This document shows, piece by piece, positions 18,041 to 27,092 of a DNA stretch of 64,000 nt. A program made the position numbers and the translations under genes. The DNA is from Pedobacter zeae (GTDB lineage: Bacteria > Bacteroidota > Bacteroidia > Sphingobacteriales > Sphingobacteriaceae). The first letter of the stretch is position 1; the number at the start of each line of letters is the position of its first letter. Below the pieces are notes generated by a model, which was given only the letters and a program-made list of their open reading frames with translations, did no database searches and had not been told where the DNA came from. Location: the NCBI RefSeq assembly GCF_014196715.1, contig NZ_JACIEF010000001.1, forward strand, positions 1,222,872-1,286,871. The letters are read 5' to 3'.

Positions 18041-18958
18041 TTAGTTTTTATTTAAACTGCCAGGTAAAATGTGGTACTTCCTTTTAAAGGCGGCAATAAA
18101 GTGCTGTGCATTTTTATACCCTACTAAAAAGGAAACTTCGTTTACACTCTTTTTTTCTTTCGAGAGAAAATAGTGTGCCTTTTCCATCCTCATCTTATAG
18201 AGGTAACCAAATACTGTATAGCCTGTTAATTCTTTAAAGCCTTTTTTGAGTTTATAATCGTTAATACCAACTTTACGCGAAAGTTCGATCAGGGAATTTG
18301 GCTTTTGCAGGTTGTGTTCTACCAATTGTTTCGCCAGTATAATCTTATTGATATCATCCTGCTTAAAAGTAACGTTCTGCTTTTCCCTGTGCTGGTTGAG
18401 GTATACAATAATGAGCTCAAATATTTTAGCCTCCAAAAACAGGCACTTTGCCCTACCCTCGTGTTTATCGTTAATGATTTGCTGCAATACCTGAAGGGTT
18501 TCCGGTTTGATCGATTGTATTGTATAAGGTAGCCTGACGATTCCGGTACCCGCAATCTGGTTAAAATAAGTTTCGCTAAGTTGTACATACAATAACCGAG
18601 AAGATTCACTTACCCTGAGTTCCAGTGACTGAACGCTGCCCAAATTAAGATCCTGCTCACTCCTCTGCAGTACGGAATAATCCTGATTTTCATAGCGATA
18701 TTCGATGGACCCGCTTAAGCAGAATAGAAATCCGGTGTTTGGTTGCGAATACTCCAGTAAAAAGGTTTCCGGGCATACAGGATTAACCTCGATTAACACC
18801 ATATGAACTCCCTTAAACCATTTTTCTTCCAGCTGTAACCGAACGGTTTCACTTTTCCATTGCATAACTGTTTCATCAACAGCATGATTGCTCTCGATAT
18901 GATGGGGAAAGGTATTCCGTGAAATCAGCTTTCCACCGGCAGCGCATTTAAATTCCAT
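18041..18958 (-). CDS. AraC-family regulator (PchR-like)
   Basis: 305 residues. The C-terminal 100 residues hold two helix-turn-helix units (SLIELSRKVGINDYKLKKGF and SVNEVSFLVGYKNAQHFIAAF), the AraC DNA-binding domain. The N-terminal part is a beta-rich sensory domain with FCLSGSIEYRYEN, as in PchR-type regulators that respond to iron-siderophore or heme. It diverges by about 100 bases from a TonB receptor and a HmuY lipoprotein, which is the usual place for an activator of iron or heme uptake. The ligand is inferred from context. Confidence 0.85.
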   Translation of the reverse strand: MEFKCAAGGKLISRNTFPHHIESNHAVDETVMQWKSETVRLQLEEKWFKGVHMVLIEVNPVCPETFLLEYSQPNTGFLFCLSGSIEYRYENQDYSVLQRSEQDLNLGSVQSLELRVSESSRLLYVQLSETYFNQIAGTGIVRLPYTIQSIKPETLQVLQQIINDKHEGRAKCLFLEAKIFELIIVYLNQHREKQNVTFKQDDINKIILAKQLVEHNLQKPNSLIELSRKVGINDYKLKKGFKELTGYTVFGYLYKMRMEKAHYFLSKEKKSVNEVSFLVGYKNAQHFIAAFKRKYHILPGSLNKN

Positions 18959-19059
18959 ATTGATTAATCCGTTTCACGGTATTAATTATCCGTTGAACGT
19001 TATCTGTTTTTAATGTTTATGCACAAATTTGCATAATTATTTATAATTAGTCTAAATAA

Positions 19060-21126
19060 ATGAAAATATATTTATCAATTGCTTTATCGGTTTGTGGATT
19101 GGTTGCTGTGGCTCAGGAAATTAAAATTGACACCATTAAGGCAAATGATTTAAAAGATGTGGTGGTTACGGGTCAGTACGGACCGCAAACGCTAAGAAAC
19201 TCCGTTTACAACATCAGAACGATTAGTGCTGAACGCATAAAATTAAGGGCGGCCACCAATGTGCAGCAGGTTTTGAATACGGAACTGGGCTTCCGCTTCA
19301 GCAACGATTTAACTTTGGGTACCACAGACGTATCCTTAATGGGAATGACGGGCAGAAACATCAAAATTTTGCTTGATGGTGTGCCAATGGTAGACCGTTC
19401 GGATGCGAGAGAAAGTTTAAACCAGATCGATATCAATACCATCGACCGGATTGAAATTGTTGAAGGACCCATGTCGGTAGTATATGGTACCGATGCCTTA
19501 GCGGGTGTAATCAATATCATTACCAAAAGAGGTAATGGAAAATCGCTGCTAAGCTTATCAGCAAGAGTACAGGAAGAAACGGCGGGTAACGAATACGAAG
19601 CGTTATCAGGCAAGGGTAACCATACCCGTAATATCAGTGCCAATTGGAAAAACGACAACTGGACCGTACTTGCCGGTTTTACGCATAATGATTTCGGTGG
19701 CTGGAACCTGGCTTCGAAAACAGCTACCCTAGCTGAAGTGAGTGCCGTACCCAACCGCTGGAAACCAAAATCGCAATACCTGGGCAATACTAAAATCGGT
19801 TACCACAATGATCATTTCAATATCTGGTACCGTTTGGACGGATTAAAAGAAGATATCGATGTACGGTATGGTTTAAACCCGAATACCTACAAAGGTTTGT
19901 TGCAAACCTATACCACCCACCGGTATACACAGCAGCTTCAATCAGAATATAAAATCAGTAACAACCTGCATTTATCGGCCATTGCCGGCTTCACCAATCT
20001 AGACCGGGCAACAAAAACAGTAATCCACGATTTCAGCAATAATACCCAAGAATTATCAACCGGCGCCGGCGAACAGGATATCGCGAAGTTCAATTCTGCC
20101 ATTTTTAGGGCAAATGCAGTTTATACCCTCAATAAATCAGTATCCTTTCAGCCTGGTTTCGAATTTAACCGTGATGCCGCCAGCGGCCAAAGAATAAACG
20201 GTTCGCCTGTAATCAACGATTATGCAGCTTTTATCTCATCCGAACTTAAGCTGACTGATGGCATCAATATCCGACCGGGGTTAAGGTTTATCAAAAACTC
20301 CATTTATGATGCCCCCCCTGTAATCCCGTCGTTGAATACCAAATTTGTACTGACCAAAAACCTGGATCTGCGTTTGGCTTATGCCAGGGGTTTCCGTTCT
20401 CCGGCATTAAGGGAACTGTATTATGATTTTGTAGATGCCAGTCATAATATTTTAGGCAATCCTAATCTAAAAGCAGAAGAATCGAACAGTTTTAATGGCT
20501 CATTGGCCTTGGCGGGTGCGCAGGTCAGGGATTTCCGGTTCCGTTCTACCTTATCCGGATTTTACAATGAGTTTAAAAACCGGATCGAATTTGGTTTCGA
20601 TCCGGCAAACCCAAGCATTACTACGCTGATTAATATCTCCAAATACAAAACAACCGGAGGTACCCTGGAAAATACACTGATTTTTAAAAACCTTCAGGCT
20701 ACACTTGGGGTATCGTACATTGGGAGATATAACGATTTAAGCGAAAACGAGAACCTGCAAACGCCTGAATTTGCGTGGGCTACTGAGGTAAACTCGAACA
20801 TCACCTACGCTTTTACCAGGCTTAATGGAAGCATCAGCCTGTTTTATAAATACACCGGCAGTTTACCGAGCTACCAGTTGGCCAGCAACAATACGGCCAC
20901 ATTGGTGAGGGTTGGCGATTTCCATACGGCAGATTTAATGCTGAATAAAAACCTGTTCCGCTATTTAACGATTAATGCAGGAGTTAAAAACCTGTTTAAC
21001 GTAACACAATTAACCAATAGCTCAACAGCTTCAGGGGGTGCACATAGCACTGGTGGTGCGGCAGTACCTTATAGCTACGGACGCTCTTACGTACTTGGCC
21101 TGATTTACAACTGGGATAAACGCTAA
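19060..21126 (+). CDS. TonB-dependent receptor, likely heme receptor (HmuR-like)
   Basis: An outer-membrane active transporter of 688 residues. Signal peptide 1-18 (MKIYLSIALSVCGLVAVAQ); TonB-box-like DLKDVVVTG; plug (about 45-155) with NIKILLDGVPMVDR, IEIVEGPMSVVYGTDALAG and INIITKRG; then a 22-strand barrel with FRSPALRELYYDF and the C-terminal strand GRSYVLGLIYNW. It is shorter than SusC proteins and lacks the N-terminal regulatory domain. The HmuY gene follows after 27 bases and a PchR-like regulator diverges upstream, so heme is the most likely cargo. The ligand is inferred from the neighbours. Confidence 0.87.
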   Translation: MKIYLSIALSVCGLVAVAQEIKIDTIKANDLKDVVVTGQYGPQTLRNSVYNIRTISAERIKLRAATNVQQVLNTELGFRFSNDLTLGTTDVSLMGMTGRNIKILLDGVPMVDRSDARESLNQIDINTIDRIEIVEGPMSVVYGTDALAGVINIITKRGNGKSLLSLSARVQEETAGNEYEALSGKGNHTRNISANWKNDNWTVLAGFTHNDFGGWNLASKTATLAEVSAVPNRWKPKSQYLGNTKIGYHNDHFNIWYRLDGLKEDIDVRYGLNPNTYKGLLQTYTTHRYTQQLQSEYKISNNLHLSAIAGFTNLDRATKTVIHDFSNNTQELSTGAGEQDIAKFNSAIFRANAVYTLNKSVSFQPGFEFNRDAASGQRINGSPVINDYAAFISSELKLTDGINIRPGLRFIKNSIYDAPPVIPSLNTKFVLTKNLDLRLAYARGFRSPALRELYYDFVDASHNILGNPNLKAEESNSFNGSLALAGAQVRDFRFRSTLSGFYNEFKNRIEFGFDPANPSITTLINISKYKTTGGTLENTLIFKNLQATLGVSYIGRYNDLSENENLQTPEFAWATEVNSNITYAFTRLNGSISLFYKYTGSLPSYQLASNNTATLVRVGDFHTADLMLNKNLFRYLTINAGVKNLFNVTQLTNSSTASGGAHSTGGAAVPYSYGRSYVLGLIYNWDKR

Positions 21127-21153
21127 TATTTAAACAACATAAATACCATAAAC

Positions 21154-22248
21154 ATGAACAAATTTAACTCAATGATCGCTATTGCTCTCATAGCAGCAAC
21201 TTTTACAGCCTGTAAAAAAGATACGGAAGAACCTGTTGTGGTGGTTCCGCCATCAGATGGCAGCACATTAACGCTTAATGGATTAATTGGTGCAGAAACC
21301 GGAAGTGCAGCTGGAAACAGTGTTTTTGTTGATTTTAGTACAGATAAACAAACAGCTGTTGCAAGGGCAGCGTGGGATTTAGGCTTTTACTGCGGAGCTG
21401 ATTTCAGGGTTATTTTGAACAATACCACCAGTGCCGGTGCAAAAGTAATTACTACTGCAAATGCCAGTCTTGCAACGGTTGGCGAAGCAGACACATTAGG
21501 ATTAACCCTTGCTGTTAGCCAGGCAAATCCATTACCTGCCCATTTTGCTTTCTTTGATGCAATTGATGGTAATCTTTCTAATACTGTAATTCCGGCAGTT
21601 TCAGCCACGGCTGCAGAAAATAAAGTAATTATTTTAAACCGTGGTACCGGAGGGGGTATTGCAGCGAAATCGTGGATCAAACTTAAAGTAACCAGAAATG
21701 CTTCCGGTGGATATAGTTTGCAATACGGAAAGATCAAAGAAACAACCAATTTTACAACTGTTGATATTCCAAAAGACGGCAACTTTAACTTTAAATTTGT
21801 ATCCCTTAATAATGGTGCTGTAGTAAATGTGGAACCAGAAAAAGCAAATTGGGATCTGGTATGGACCTATTCTGTTTATCAGACAACTTTTGGCAGCGAT
21901 CTTGTTCCTTACAATTTTTCTGACCTGGTATTCATTAATAAGCTTGCCGGTGTTAGCGCAGCTGCAGTTTCTACCAGTACAAAATCTTATGCGGCATTCG
22001 CTGAAGCAGATCTACCTGCCATTACCTTTTCTTCTGCACGGAATGTAATCGGTTCAAATTGGAGGCTAACACAACCTGTTACCACAAATGGTGTTACTAC
22101 TCCTATAGGCGTAAAAGCAGATACTTTCTTCCTGATTAAAGATGCATCCGGTAATATCTACAAGCTTAAATTCAACAGCTTCATTTCTAACGATGGCGGT
22201 ACACGTGGTAAACCGGTTATCGAATATAAATTGGTTAAAAAAGGATAA
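21154..22248 (+). CDS. hmuY: HmuY-family heme-binding lipoprotein
   Basis: A surface hemophore that takes heme from host or environmental proteins and passes it to the TonB receptor. 364 residues. The lipoprotein signal ends in TFTACKKDTEE (lipid Cys20). The family signature follows: VFVDFSTDKQTAVARAAWDLGFYCGADFRV is visible in pieces (VFVDFSTDKQTAV, WDLGFYCG, FRVILNNT), with WDLVWTYSVY in the second half. It is longer than the 216-residue P. gingivalis HmuY, as is usual in environmental Bacteroidota. I did not assign the heme ligands. It is co-transcribed with the receptor. Confidence 0.87.
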   Translation: MNKFNSMIAIALIAATFTACKKDTEEPVVVVPPSDGSTLTLNGLIGAETGSAAGNSVFVDFSTDKQTAVARAAWDLGFYCGADFRVILNNTTSAGAKVITTANASLATVGEADTLGLTLAVSQANPLPAHFAFFDAIDGNLSNTVIPAVSATAAENKVIILNRGTGGGIAAKSWIKLKVTRNASGGYSLQYGKIKETTNFTTVDIPKDGNFNFKFVSLNNGAVVNVEPEKANWDLVWTYSVYQTTFGSDLVPYNFSDLVFINKLAGVSAAAVSTSTKSYAAFAEADLPAITFSSARNVIGSNWRLTQPVTTNGVTTPIGVKADTFFLIKDASGNIYKLKFNSFISNDGGTRGKPVIEYKLVKKG

Positions 22249-22300
22249 TGTAAGTTAAGCCTTACACCCATTAAAAATATGTTTTGTTAGTTGGATAGAT

Positions 22301-22331
22301 GCTCTCCGCGATGGGGAGCTTTATCTTTTTA
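22301..22331 (+). terminator. Probable terminator after hmuY
   Basis: Stem GCTCTCC / GGGGAGC (one G-U pair), five-base loop, then TTTATCTTTTT. Confidence 0.65.
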
Positions 22332-22406
22332 TAGAGACTTTCTTAAAGACTTAGGTGTTCTGGTTTACCATAACTTTTTAGACCTCGTAAGTCTCCCTTA
22401 TAATGC

Positions 22407-22438
22407 AAAAAGGGTTCTGGCATACCAGAACCCTTTTT
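22407..22438. terminator. Bidirectional terminator
   Basis: Perfect 14-base stem AAAAAGGGTTCTGG / CCAGAACCCTTTTT with loop CATA. It lies between hmuY (plus) and the small H1-like gene (minus) and can end both. Confidence 0.93.
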
Positions 22439-22456
22439 GTTTCTACTCGCGAAATA

Positions 22457-22636
22457 TTATTTTCCAGAGTTTTTCTTTTCAGTTACTTCTGCACGGATTT
22501 CTTGTGCTAAAACTTTAAGATCTTGCATTGCTTTACGCACACGTGTACCAGCAGCTGCATTGCCAGCATTATAAAATTTTTCTACATCTGCTTCAATAGC
22601 AGCAACAGCAGCTTTAACTTTTGAGAATTTTTCCAT
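22457..22636 (-). CDS. Small histone H1-like protein
   Basis: A 59-residue protein, MEKFSKVKAAVAAIEADVEK onward, ending in EVTEKKNSGK. It is almost all helix, rich in Ala and Lys, and resembles the short histone H1-like (Hc1-type) proteins found widely in Bacteroidota. By analogy it may bind DNA or the nucleoid, but it is only mildly basic and a DNA role is not shown. Start and stop are unambiguous, and a strong terminator follows 19 bases after the stop. Confidence 0.8.
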   Translation of the reverse strand: MEKFSKVKAAVAAIEADVEKFYNAGNAAAGTRVRKAMQDLKVLAQEIRAEVTEKKNSGK

Positions 22637-22753
22637 CGCTAATTGATGTTTTTAAGGTTTAAAAAATTATTTTTTCAATAATACATATTTACCTTGAATT
22701 AACAACAGAAAGCAAATATTTATTTGAAATAAGTTTTGCACATTTTCACAATC

Positions 22754-22790
22754 AAAAAAATGCCCTGAAACTATTGCAGGCCCATTTTTT
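22754..22790 (-). terminator. Terminator of the phytochrome operon
   Basis: A-run and T-run flank the imperfect stem ATG-CCCTG / CAGG-CCCAT (small internal loop), 28 bases past the heme oxygenase stop on the minus strand. Confidence 0.6.
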
Positions 22791-22817
22791 GGATTCGGGA
22801 GATCAAAATCAGCAAGA

Positions 22818-23402
22818 CTAAGAGAGTTGCCTTGATAAGTTGATGAGGTTATTGAAGGTTTGATTGGCGCTGTTTATACAGTGCTTGTAATCAGCCTCTT
22901 CAACACGTTCGTTCAATATAGAAACAAATTTTTTCCATCTTGTACTCAACTCATCGCCATAAACGCCGTAATAATTTAATCCGCCCTCCTGGTCTTTAAA
23001 GTTTGGATTAGCCAAAATATGCTTTTTAATTACATTTCCGCCCAAAGTGGCACCCTCAAGTACGTATAAAGCGCCTAAAACTTCTGCTGTATTTTTTTTG
23101 GGGAGATAAAGCTCGAAGTCTAAACCGGGTAAGGTTAAATTATCGATACCCCAATAATTCAAGTCTTTTTCTAATGCAGAAAGCTTTAACCTACGGTTCA
23201 TCTCCAGGGCTGCTGCAGTATCGGCATCGAGCATGTTGGCTAAAGTATTTTCTAACTTTTGATGGATAATATAATTAACGGTCAACAATTTTTTGTACTG
23301 ATCGATGCTTAATGAATTGTTCATAATTTCATGTACAAACATCAGCGATTCAAGCGTTTTATGGCGTTCTGCAGTTTCCGTTCTCAATAAATTGGCAATC
23401 AT
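22818..23402 (-). CDS. Biliverdin-producing heme oxygenase
   Basis: Opens heme to biliverdin, CO and iron; here it most likely makes the chromophore of the adjacent bacteriophytochrome. 194 residues, within the bacterial range of 190-220. The proximal heme-ligand His14 is in TETAERHKTLE. The flexible glycine-rich distal helix is LEGATLGGNVIKKHI. It is the last gene of the bphP - response regulator - heme oxygenase transcript (85-base gap). A role in using heme brought in by the HmuRY system next door is an attractive inference. Confidence 0.92.
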   Translation of the reverse strand: MIANLLRTETAERHKTLESLMFVHEIMNNSLSIDQYKKLLTVNYIIHQKLENTLANMLDADTAAALEMNRRLKLSALEKDLNYWGIDNLTLPGLDFELYLPKKNTAEVLGALYVLEGATLGGNVIKKHILANPNFKDQEGGLNYYGVYGDELSTRWKKFVSILNERVEEADYKHCINSANQTFNNLINLSRQLS

Positions 23403-23487
23403 ATAGTGTGTTATTTTTTTAAACGACCTTAAAAAAGAAAAGATCCGGGTTTAATACCCGAATCTCGCCATAAATGTTTTATAAATC

Positions 23488-23907
23488 CTAATTTAATCTT
23501 AAATGCTGGTTAAACCAAAAATCGTGTACAGAATGTACGCACTTAAGGAGGTTTTCGTAACCATCGGGTTTGGTAAGGTAAGCGTTGGCACCAAACTCTA
23601 TTGAGGCTTTAACATCTTCAGGATTATCTGATGTTGAGAACAAAATTACCGGTACCGTTTTAAGGTAAGGGATCTCGCGTATAAATTTCAAAAGATCTAA
23701 TCCTGATAGGCCAGGCAAGTTCAGATCAAGCAATATTAATTTAGGCTTGGTTTTACTTTCTGCAAAATCCAGAAGCTTTTGTAAAGCTTCGGCCCCATCA
23801 TCCACTATAATTAAATTAAGGTTGTCCTTAACCTCTTGTACGGCGCTTTGCATAAAAAAAGCATAATCTATATCATCTTCAACGTAAAATATATCCGGTG
23901 TTTTCAT
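23488..23907 (-). CDS. Single-domain response regulator (Rcp1-like)
   Basis: A stand-alone receiver domain, 139 residues, with no output domain. Acidic pocket Glu10/Asp11/Asp12 (YVEDDIDYAFF), phospho-acceptor Asp61 (LILLDLNLPG), switch residues in VILFSTSDN, and the Lys of AYLTKPDGYENLL. Its start codon lies one base after the phytochrome stop, so the two are co-translated. The family matches Rcp1-type partners of phytochromes, so this is the likely phosphate acceptor of that kinase. The downstream output is unknown. Confidence 0.93.
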   Translation of the reverse strand: MKTPDIFYVEDDIDYAFFMQSAVQEVKDNLNLIIVDDGAEALQKLLDFAESKTKPKLILLDLNLPGLSGLDLLKFIREIPYLKTVPVILFSTSDNPEDVKASIEFGANAYLTKPDGYENLLKCVHSVHDFWFNQHLRLN

Positions 23908-23908
23908 T

Positions 23909-26122
23909 TTATCTGTTTTTAAAAGCTACAAAAAAAGTTGAACCTACATTTAACTTACTCTCAAACCAAACCCTGCCATTGTGTTTTTCAACAATTCTTT
24001 TTACAATAGCCAGCCCCACTCCTGTTCCTTCTATTTCCTTAACATTGTCCATGCGCTTAAAAAGCTCAAAAACCCTGTCATAGTAACGGTTATCTATTCC
24101 TATTCCATTATCCTTAACAGTGTAGATAACTTCGCCTCCATCTATATACGAAGTCACCTCTACTTTAGGCTTAGCCACCATGGCAGAATATTTTACTGCA
24201 TTACCGATTAAGTTAGTGAAAACCTGAGCTATTTGGGTTTTATCTCCCTTGATGCTGAGGAGTTTCCCTAAAACCAATTCAGTTTGATCTGCTTTGAAAG
24301 CCGACCACACTTCACCCTTTATTTCTTGTAACAAAGATTCCATATCAACTGTTTCAGAAATTATCTCAGAACGGCCTACTCTTGCTAAATTCAGGATCTC
24401 TTTGATTAAGAAATTCATCTTATCGGCTCCAACTAAAATCCTGCTTAACATTTTTTGGCCATTTTCATCAATATTCTTATTTTTAAGCAACAGCTCTGCA
24501 TAAGTTTTTATTGAGGTTAATGGTGTTCTTAAATCGTGCGAAATGGTATAGCTAAAGGTATCTAATTCTTCGTAGGCCACCTGCAATTTTTCGTTAAGCA
24601 GCCTGATTTCGTTGGCTTTCTTATTGATATGGGTAATAATAATTTCGCGTATCCTTAAAACGGAGGTTATTTCTTCAGCCAGCCATTTTTCGGAAGTATT
24701 ATTCACCACCTGCGACCAGATCTCGAAAGATTTACGTGGAGATAGGTTCAGCAAGCCATTCTCAGCAGAAACCACGGGTTTTTCAGGATTTCCTGCCCAA
24801 TTTACCGTAGTGATCATTTCGGGTTTAAACCAGATGATCATTTCGCCGATTTCCTTATTTAGCATACAGCAAAGGATTCCGGAGGCGGTTGATTTGTATT
24901 TTTTTGCCGGAGAATAGATTTCCGGAAATTGATGTGTATAATATAAAGATTCGCCAGTATTCGTTTTCAACCATTCCGAAAGTTCCCTTATATCTTTTTC
25001 TGAGGGTACATTTCCAATAGTTTTGAGCTCATTTTCAAAAATAACGGCTACTCCCGAGGCTTTGGTTGCATCCAATATGGTTCGTTTGTGTGACGTTATG
25101 GCCTCAATTAAATACTTATCACGGTTTAAATGCTCTAAAAGAACATTTGCGGTGCTTTTAAATTGTTCAATAACCTTTGAATCCTCTTCTTCCTGGCGGT
25201 ATTCCAGTGCTGAGGAAAGGATCTGTCCGATCAGCTTAGCACCTTCCCTGGCTTTGTAATCTATAAACTTAGGGCTATAGTTATGACAGGCAATTAAGCC
25301 CCATAATTCGCCATGAGAGATTAAGGATATACTAAAACTCGAATACACTCCCATATTTTTAAGGTACTGAATGTGTATAGGTGATACTGCTCGCAAACTA
25401 CCGTTGGTTAAATCGAGGGCTTCGTTTTCTTTAAGCGTAAGAATGGGCGAATCGGCAATGTTTACATCGGCAATTAATCTGGTTAAATTTAATTTATATA
25501 GCGCCCTGGCTTGTTTGGGAATATCGGATGCAGGATAATGTAATCCGAAAAAAGATTCTAAACCTGCTTCTTTTTCTTCTGCTACAACCTCACCATGACC
25601 GTCCTCTAAAAATTTATAAACCATGATCCGGTCATACTGGATTAGTTTTTTTATTTCCTGCGCAGCACCTTTTAACAAAGCAGAAACGCTTTTTCCTAGA
25701 AGCATGGATGAGGCAGAGCGACCTATAGAACTTTGGATGTCAAATTGCAACGTTACCGGTTCAAATTCCAATAACCAGTCGTTCTTTGATGGGGATATGA
25801 TCAGATAAAACGGAAGACCATTAATTTCTACAGGATGCGGGCTGATGGCATCAAAACTTTTGCGGATAATACCCAGTTTAAGCAGGTCTTCGATATTAAA
25901 TGCTACGTCATGTTGTTTAATAAAATGATTTAAGAGCGAAAGTTCTTTGTTTAGTAATTTTTTGGCCTGTTCTGATAAAAAAACACCTGCATTTTCGCTA
26001 ATATAGGTAATTAACAGACTGTTCTTATCAACCGCCACCAAAAAGCCGTGTGATTGAATTTTACCGGGAATGTGAATGGGTTCTTTATCGCAATTGTTTA
26101 GGTCTACAGAAAATTTAGTCAT
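23909..26122 (-). CDS. bphP: Bacteriophytochrome sensor histidine kinase
   Basis: A red/far-red light receptor of 737 residues: PAS (about 10-110), GAF (about 135-310), PHY (about 325-490), HisKA (about 515-580), HATPase (about 620-737). The biliverdin-binding Cys11 is in place (NNCDKEPIHIPG). The GAF carries PASDIP (197-202) and the conserved His250. The PHY tongue has PRKSF (462-466), and the kinase has its phospho-acceptor His529 in YTISHDLRTPL. The ATP site shows DNGIGID and GTGVGLAI. It is the first gene of the operon with its response regulator and heme oxygenase. No receiver is fused at the C-terminus. Confidence 0.96.
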   Translation of the reverse strand: MTKFSVDLNNCDKEPIHIPGKIQSHGFLVAVDKNSLLITYISENAGVFLSEQAKKLLNKELSLLNHFIKQHDVAFNIEDLLKLGIIRKSFDAISPHPVEINGLPFYLIISPSKNDWLLEFEPVTLQFDIQSSIGRSASSMLLGKSVSALLKGAAQEIKKLIQYDRIMVYKFLEDGHGEVVAEEKEAGLESFFGLHYPASDIPKQARALYKLNLTRLIADVNIADSPILTLKENEALDLTNGSLRAVSPIHIQYLKNMGVYSSFSISLISHGELWGLIACHNYSPKFIDYKAREGAKLIGQILSSALEYRQEEEDSKVIEQFKSTANVLLEHLNRDKYLIEAITSHKRTILDATKASGVAVIFENELKTIGNVPSEKDIRELSEWLKTNTGESLYYTHQFPEIYSPAKKYKSTASGILCCMLNKEIGEMIIWFKPEMITTVNWAGNPEKPVVSAENGLLNLSPRKSFEIWSQVVNNTSEKWLAEEITSVLRIREIIITHINKKANEIRLLNEKLQVAYEELDTFSYTISHDLRTPLTSIKTYAELLLKNKNIDENGQKMLSRILVGADKMNFLIKEILNLARVGRSEIISETVDMESLLQEIKGEVWSAFKADQTELVLGKLLSIKGDKTQIAQVFTNLIGNAVKYSAMVAKPKVEVTSYIDGGEVIYTVKDNGIGIDNRYYDRVFELFKRMDNVKEIEGTGVGLAIVKRIVEKHNGRVWFESKLNVGSTFFVAFKNR

Positions 26123-26211
26123 ATTGGGGGTGATAGCAACTTATTTAAGCCTACGAATTAACAAATTTTAAGCCTATTTTTTTAGAATGTATCTAATTTA
26201 ATGAATTCGGA

Positions 26212-26240
26212 TTTGAAAATTGTTTTTTATTATATATTTG
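26212..26240 (+). promoter_or_regulatory. Bacteroidota-type promoter for the divergent response regulator
   Basis: -33 TTTG at 26212-26215 and -7 TATATTTG at 26233-26240 (fits TAnnTTTG), spacer 17. It predicts a start point near 26246, about 20 bases before the TTG start chosen for the gene. Confidence 0.6.
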
Positions 26241-26264
26241 CTTCAATTTAAAATCACTGCAACT

Positions 26265-26633
26265 TTGGCGAAGAAAAATATTTTGGTTATTGAAGATAAC
26301 CATGCAATCCTAGATGTTATCACCCTTATTTTAGAAAGCGAAGCTTTTAACGTTGATGGACTAAACAAAGGTGCCGATTTTATTAACCATGTTCAGGAAT
26401 TCAACCCCGACATCATCATTATGGATATTATGCTGCCTGATACCGATGGAAGGGTACTTTTAAAAGAACTTAAAGATACTGCGGCTACACAGCACATTCC
26501 TGTTTTAATGATTTCTGCCCGTTATAATGCCCATAACTATGCATTAGATGGTATAGAGGCGGATGATTTTATGTCTAAGCCTTTTAACATCGACGACTTG
26601 ATGGATAAGATTTATGCATTACTGAGAAAATAG
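26265..26633 (+). CDS. Single-domain response regulator (divergent from bphP)
   Basis: A receiver-only protein. No ATG precedes the domain; the TTG at 26265 (reading M/L-A-K-K-N-I-L-V-I-E-D-N) gives 122 residues and lies right after a good promoter, so I prefer it to the TTG at 26220, which falls before the promoter. The acidic pocket is in VIEDN, the phospho-Asp in IIIMDIMLPD, the switch Ser in LMISARYN and Lys in FMSKPF. It diverges from bphP with about 140 bases between the coding starts, so it may be a second phosphorylation target or be controlled together with it. Confidence 0.85.
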   Translation: MAKKNILVIEDNHAILDVITLILESEAFNVDGLNKGADFINHVQEFNPDIIIMDIMLPDTDGRVLLKELKDTAATQHIPVLMISARYNAHNYALDGIEADDFMSKPFNIDDLMDKIYALLRK

Positions 26634-26928
26634 ATTTTTTCTTTTACCAGCACCTGTATTTTATTCCTGTCAGTTTTGTTTTTTTTGATCAGCAAGTAAA
26701 AAAAAGAAAATCCAGCATAGGTGATTTAATACAAATATTTAAACGGAATGAATCCACTATCTTCTAAAGCATACACACTGCCTCTATCTTTATTCCGGAT
26801 AAAAAAAACAGGTCTTCATTGATCAAGGCTTATGGAGAAGACTTAGAGTGAATTCATATCGGTCGTGATTAAATTATATTTCAGAAGTTCTCCTGTTACC
26901 TAACCATCGCCCTTATCACAGTATGATG
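26634..26928. other. 295-base intergenic stretch
   Basis: AT-rich and without a coding frame that I can support. It contains long A- and T-runs and a weak GTCTTC / GAAGAC repeat near 26813-26845; I see no convincing terminator or promoter. Confidence 0.5.
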
Positions 26929-27081
26929 TTATGGTTTTTTATGTTTAACCGACGAGGCTTTGCTCACATTTACTTTCTTGGCGTCTTTGGCTGATGTTAC
27001 TTTCTCATCAGCACCTTTAGCTTTAGCATTTTTCGGTGCAGTAGCCTTGCTACTTTCTTCCGGTGTTTTAGAATTTTTCAT
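26929..27081 (-). CDS. Small basic Lys/Ala-rich protein (50 residues)
   Basis: Reads MKNSKTPEESSKATAPKNAK then AKGADEKVTSAKDAKKVNVS and ends in KHKKP. About a quarter of the residues are Lys, and there are no aromatic residues. Composition is that of a disordered, nucleic-acid-binding tail like H1-type proteins, but I do not recognise a family. It follows the SpoIIAA-like gene by 12 bases in the same direction, which supports it as a real gene. Function is not known. Confidence 0.6.
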   Translation of the reverse strand: MKNSKTPEESSKATAPKNAKAKGADEKVTSAKDAKKVNVSKASSVKHKKP

Positions 27082-27092
27082 CTTCTTTATTG

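Noticed and set aside
19206..19787. 193-codon minus-strand frame
   Set aside because: Antisense to the plug and early barrel of the TonB receptor, which has clear domain motifs.
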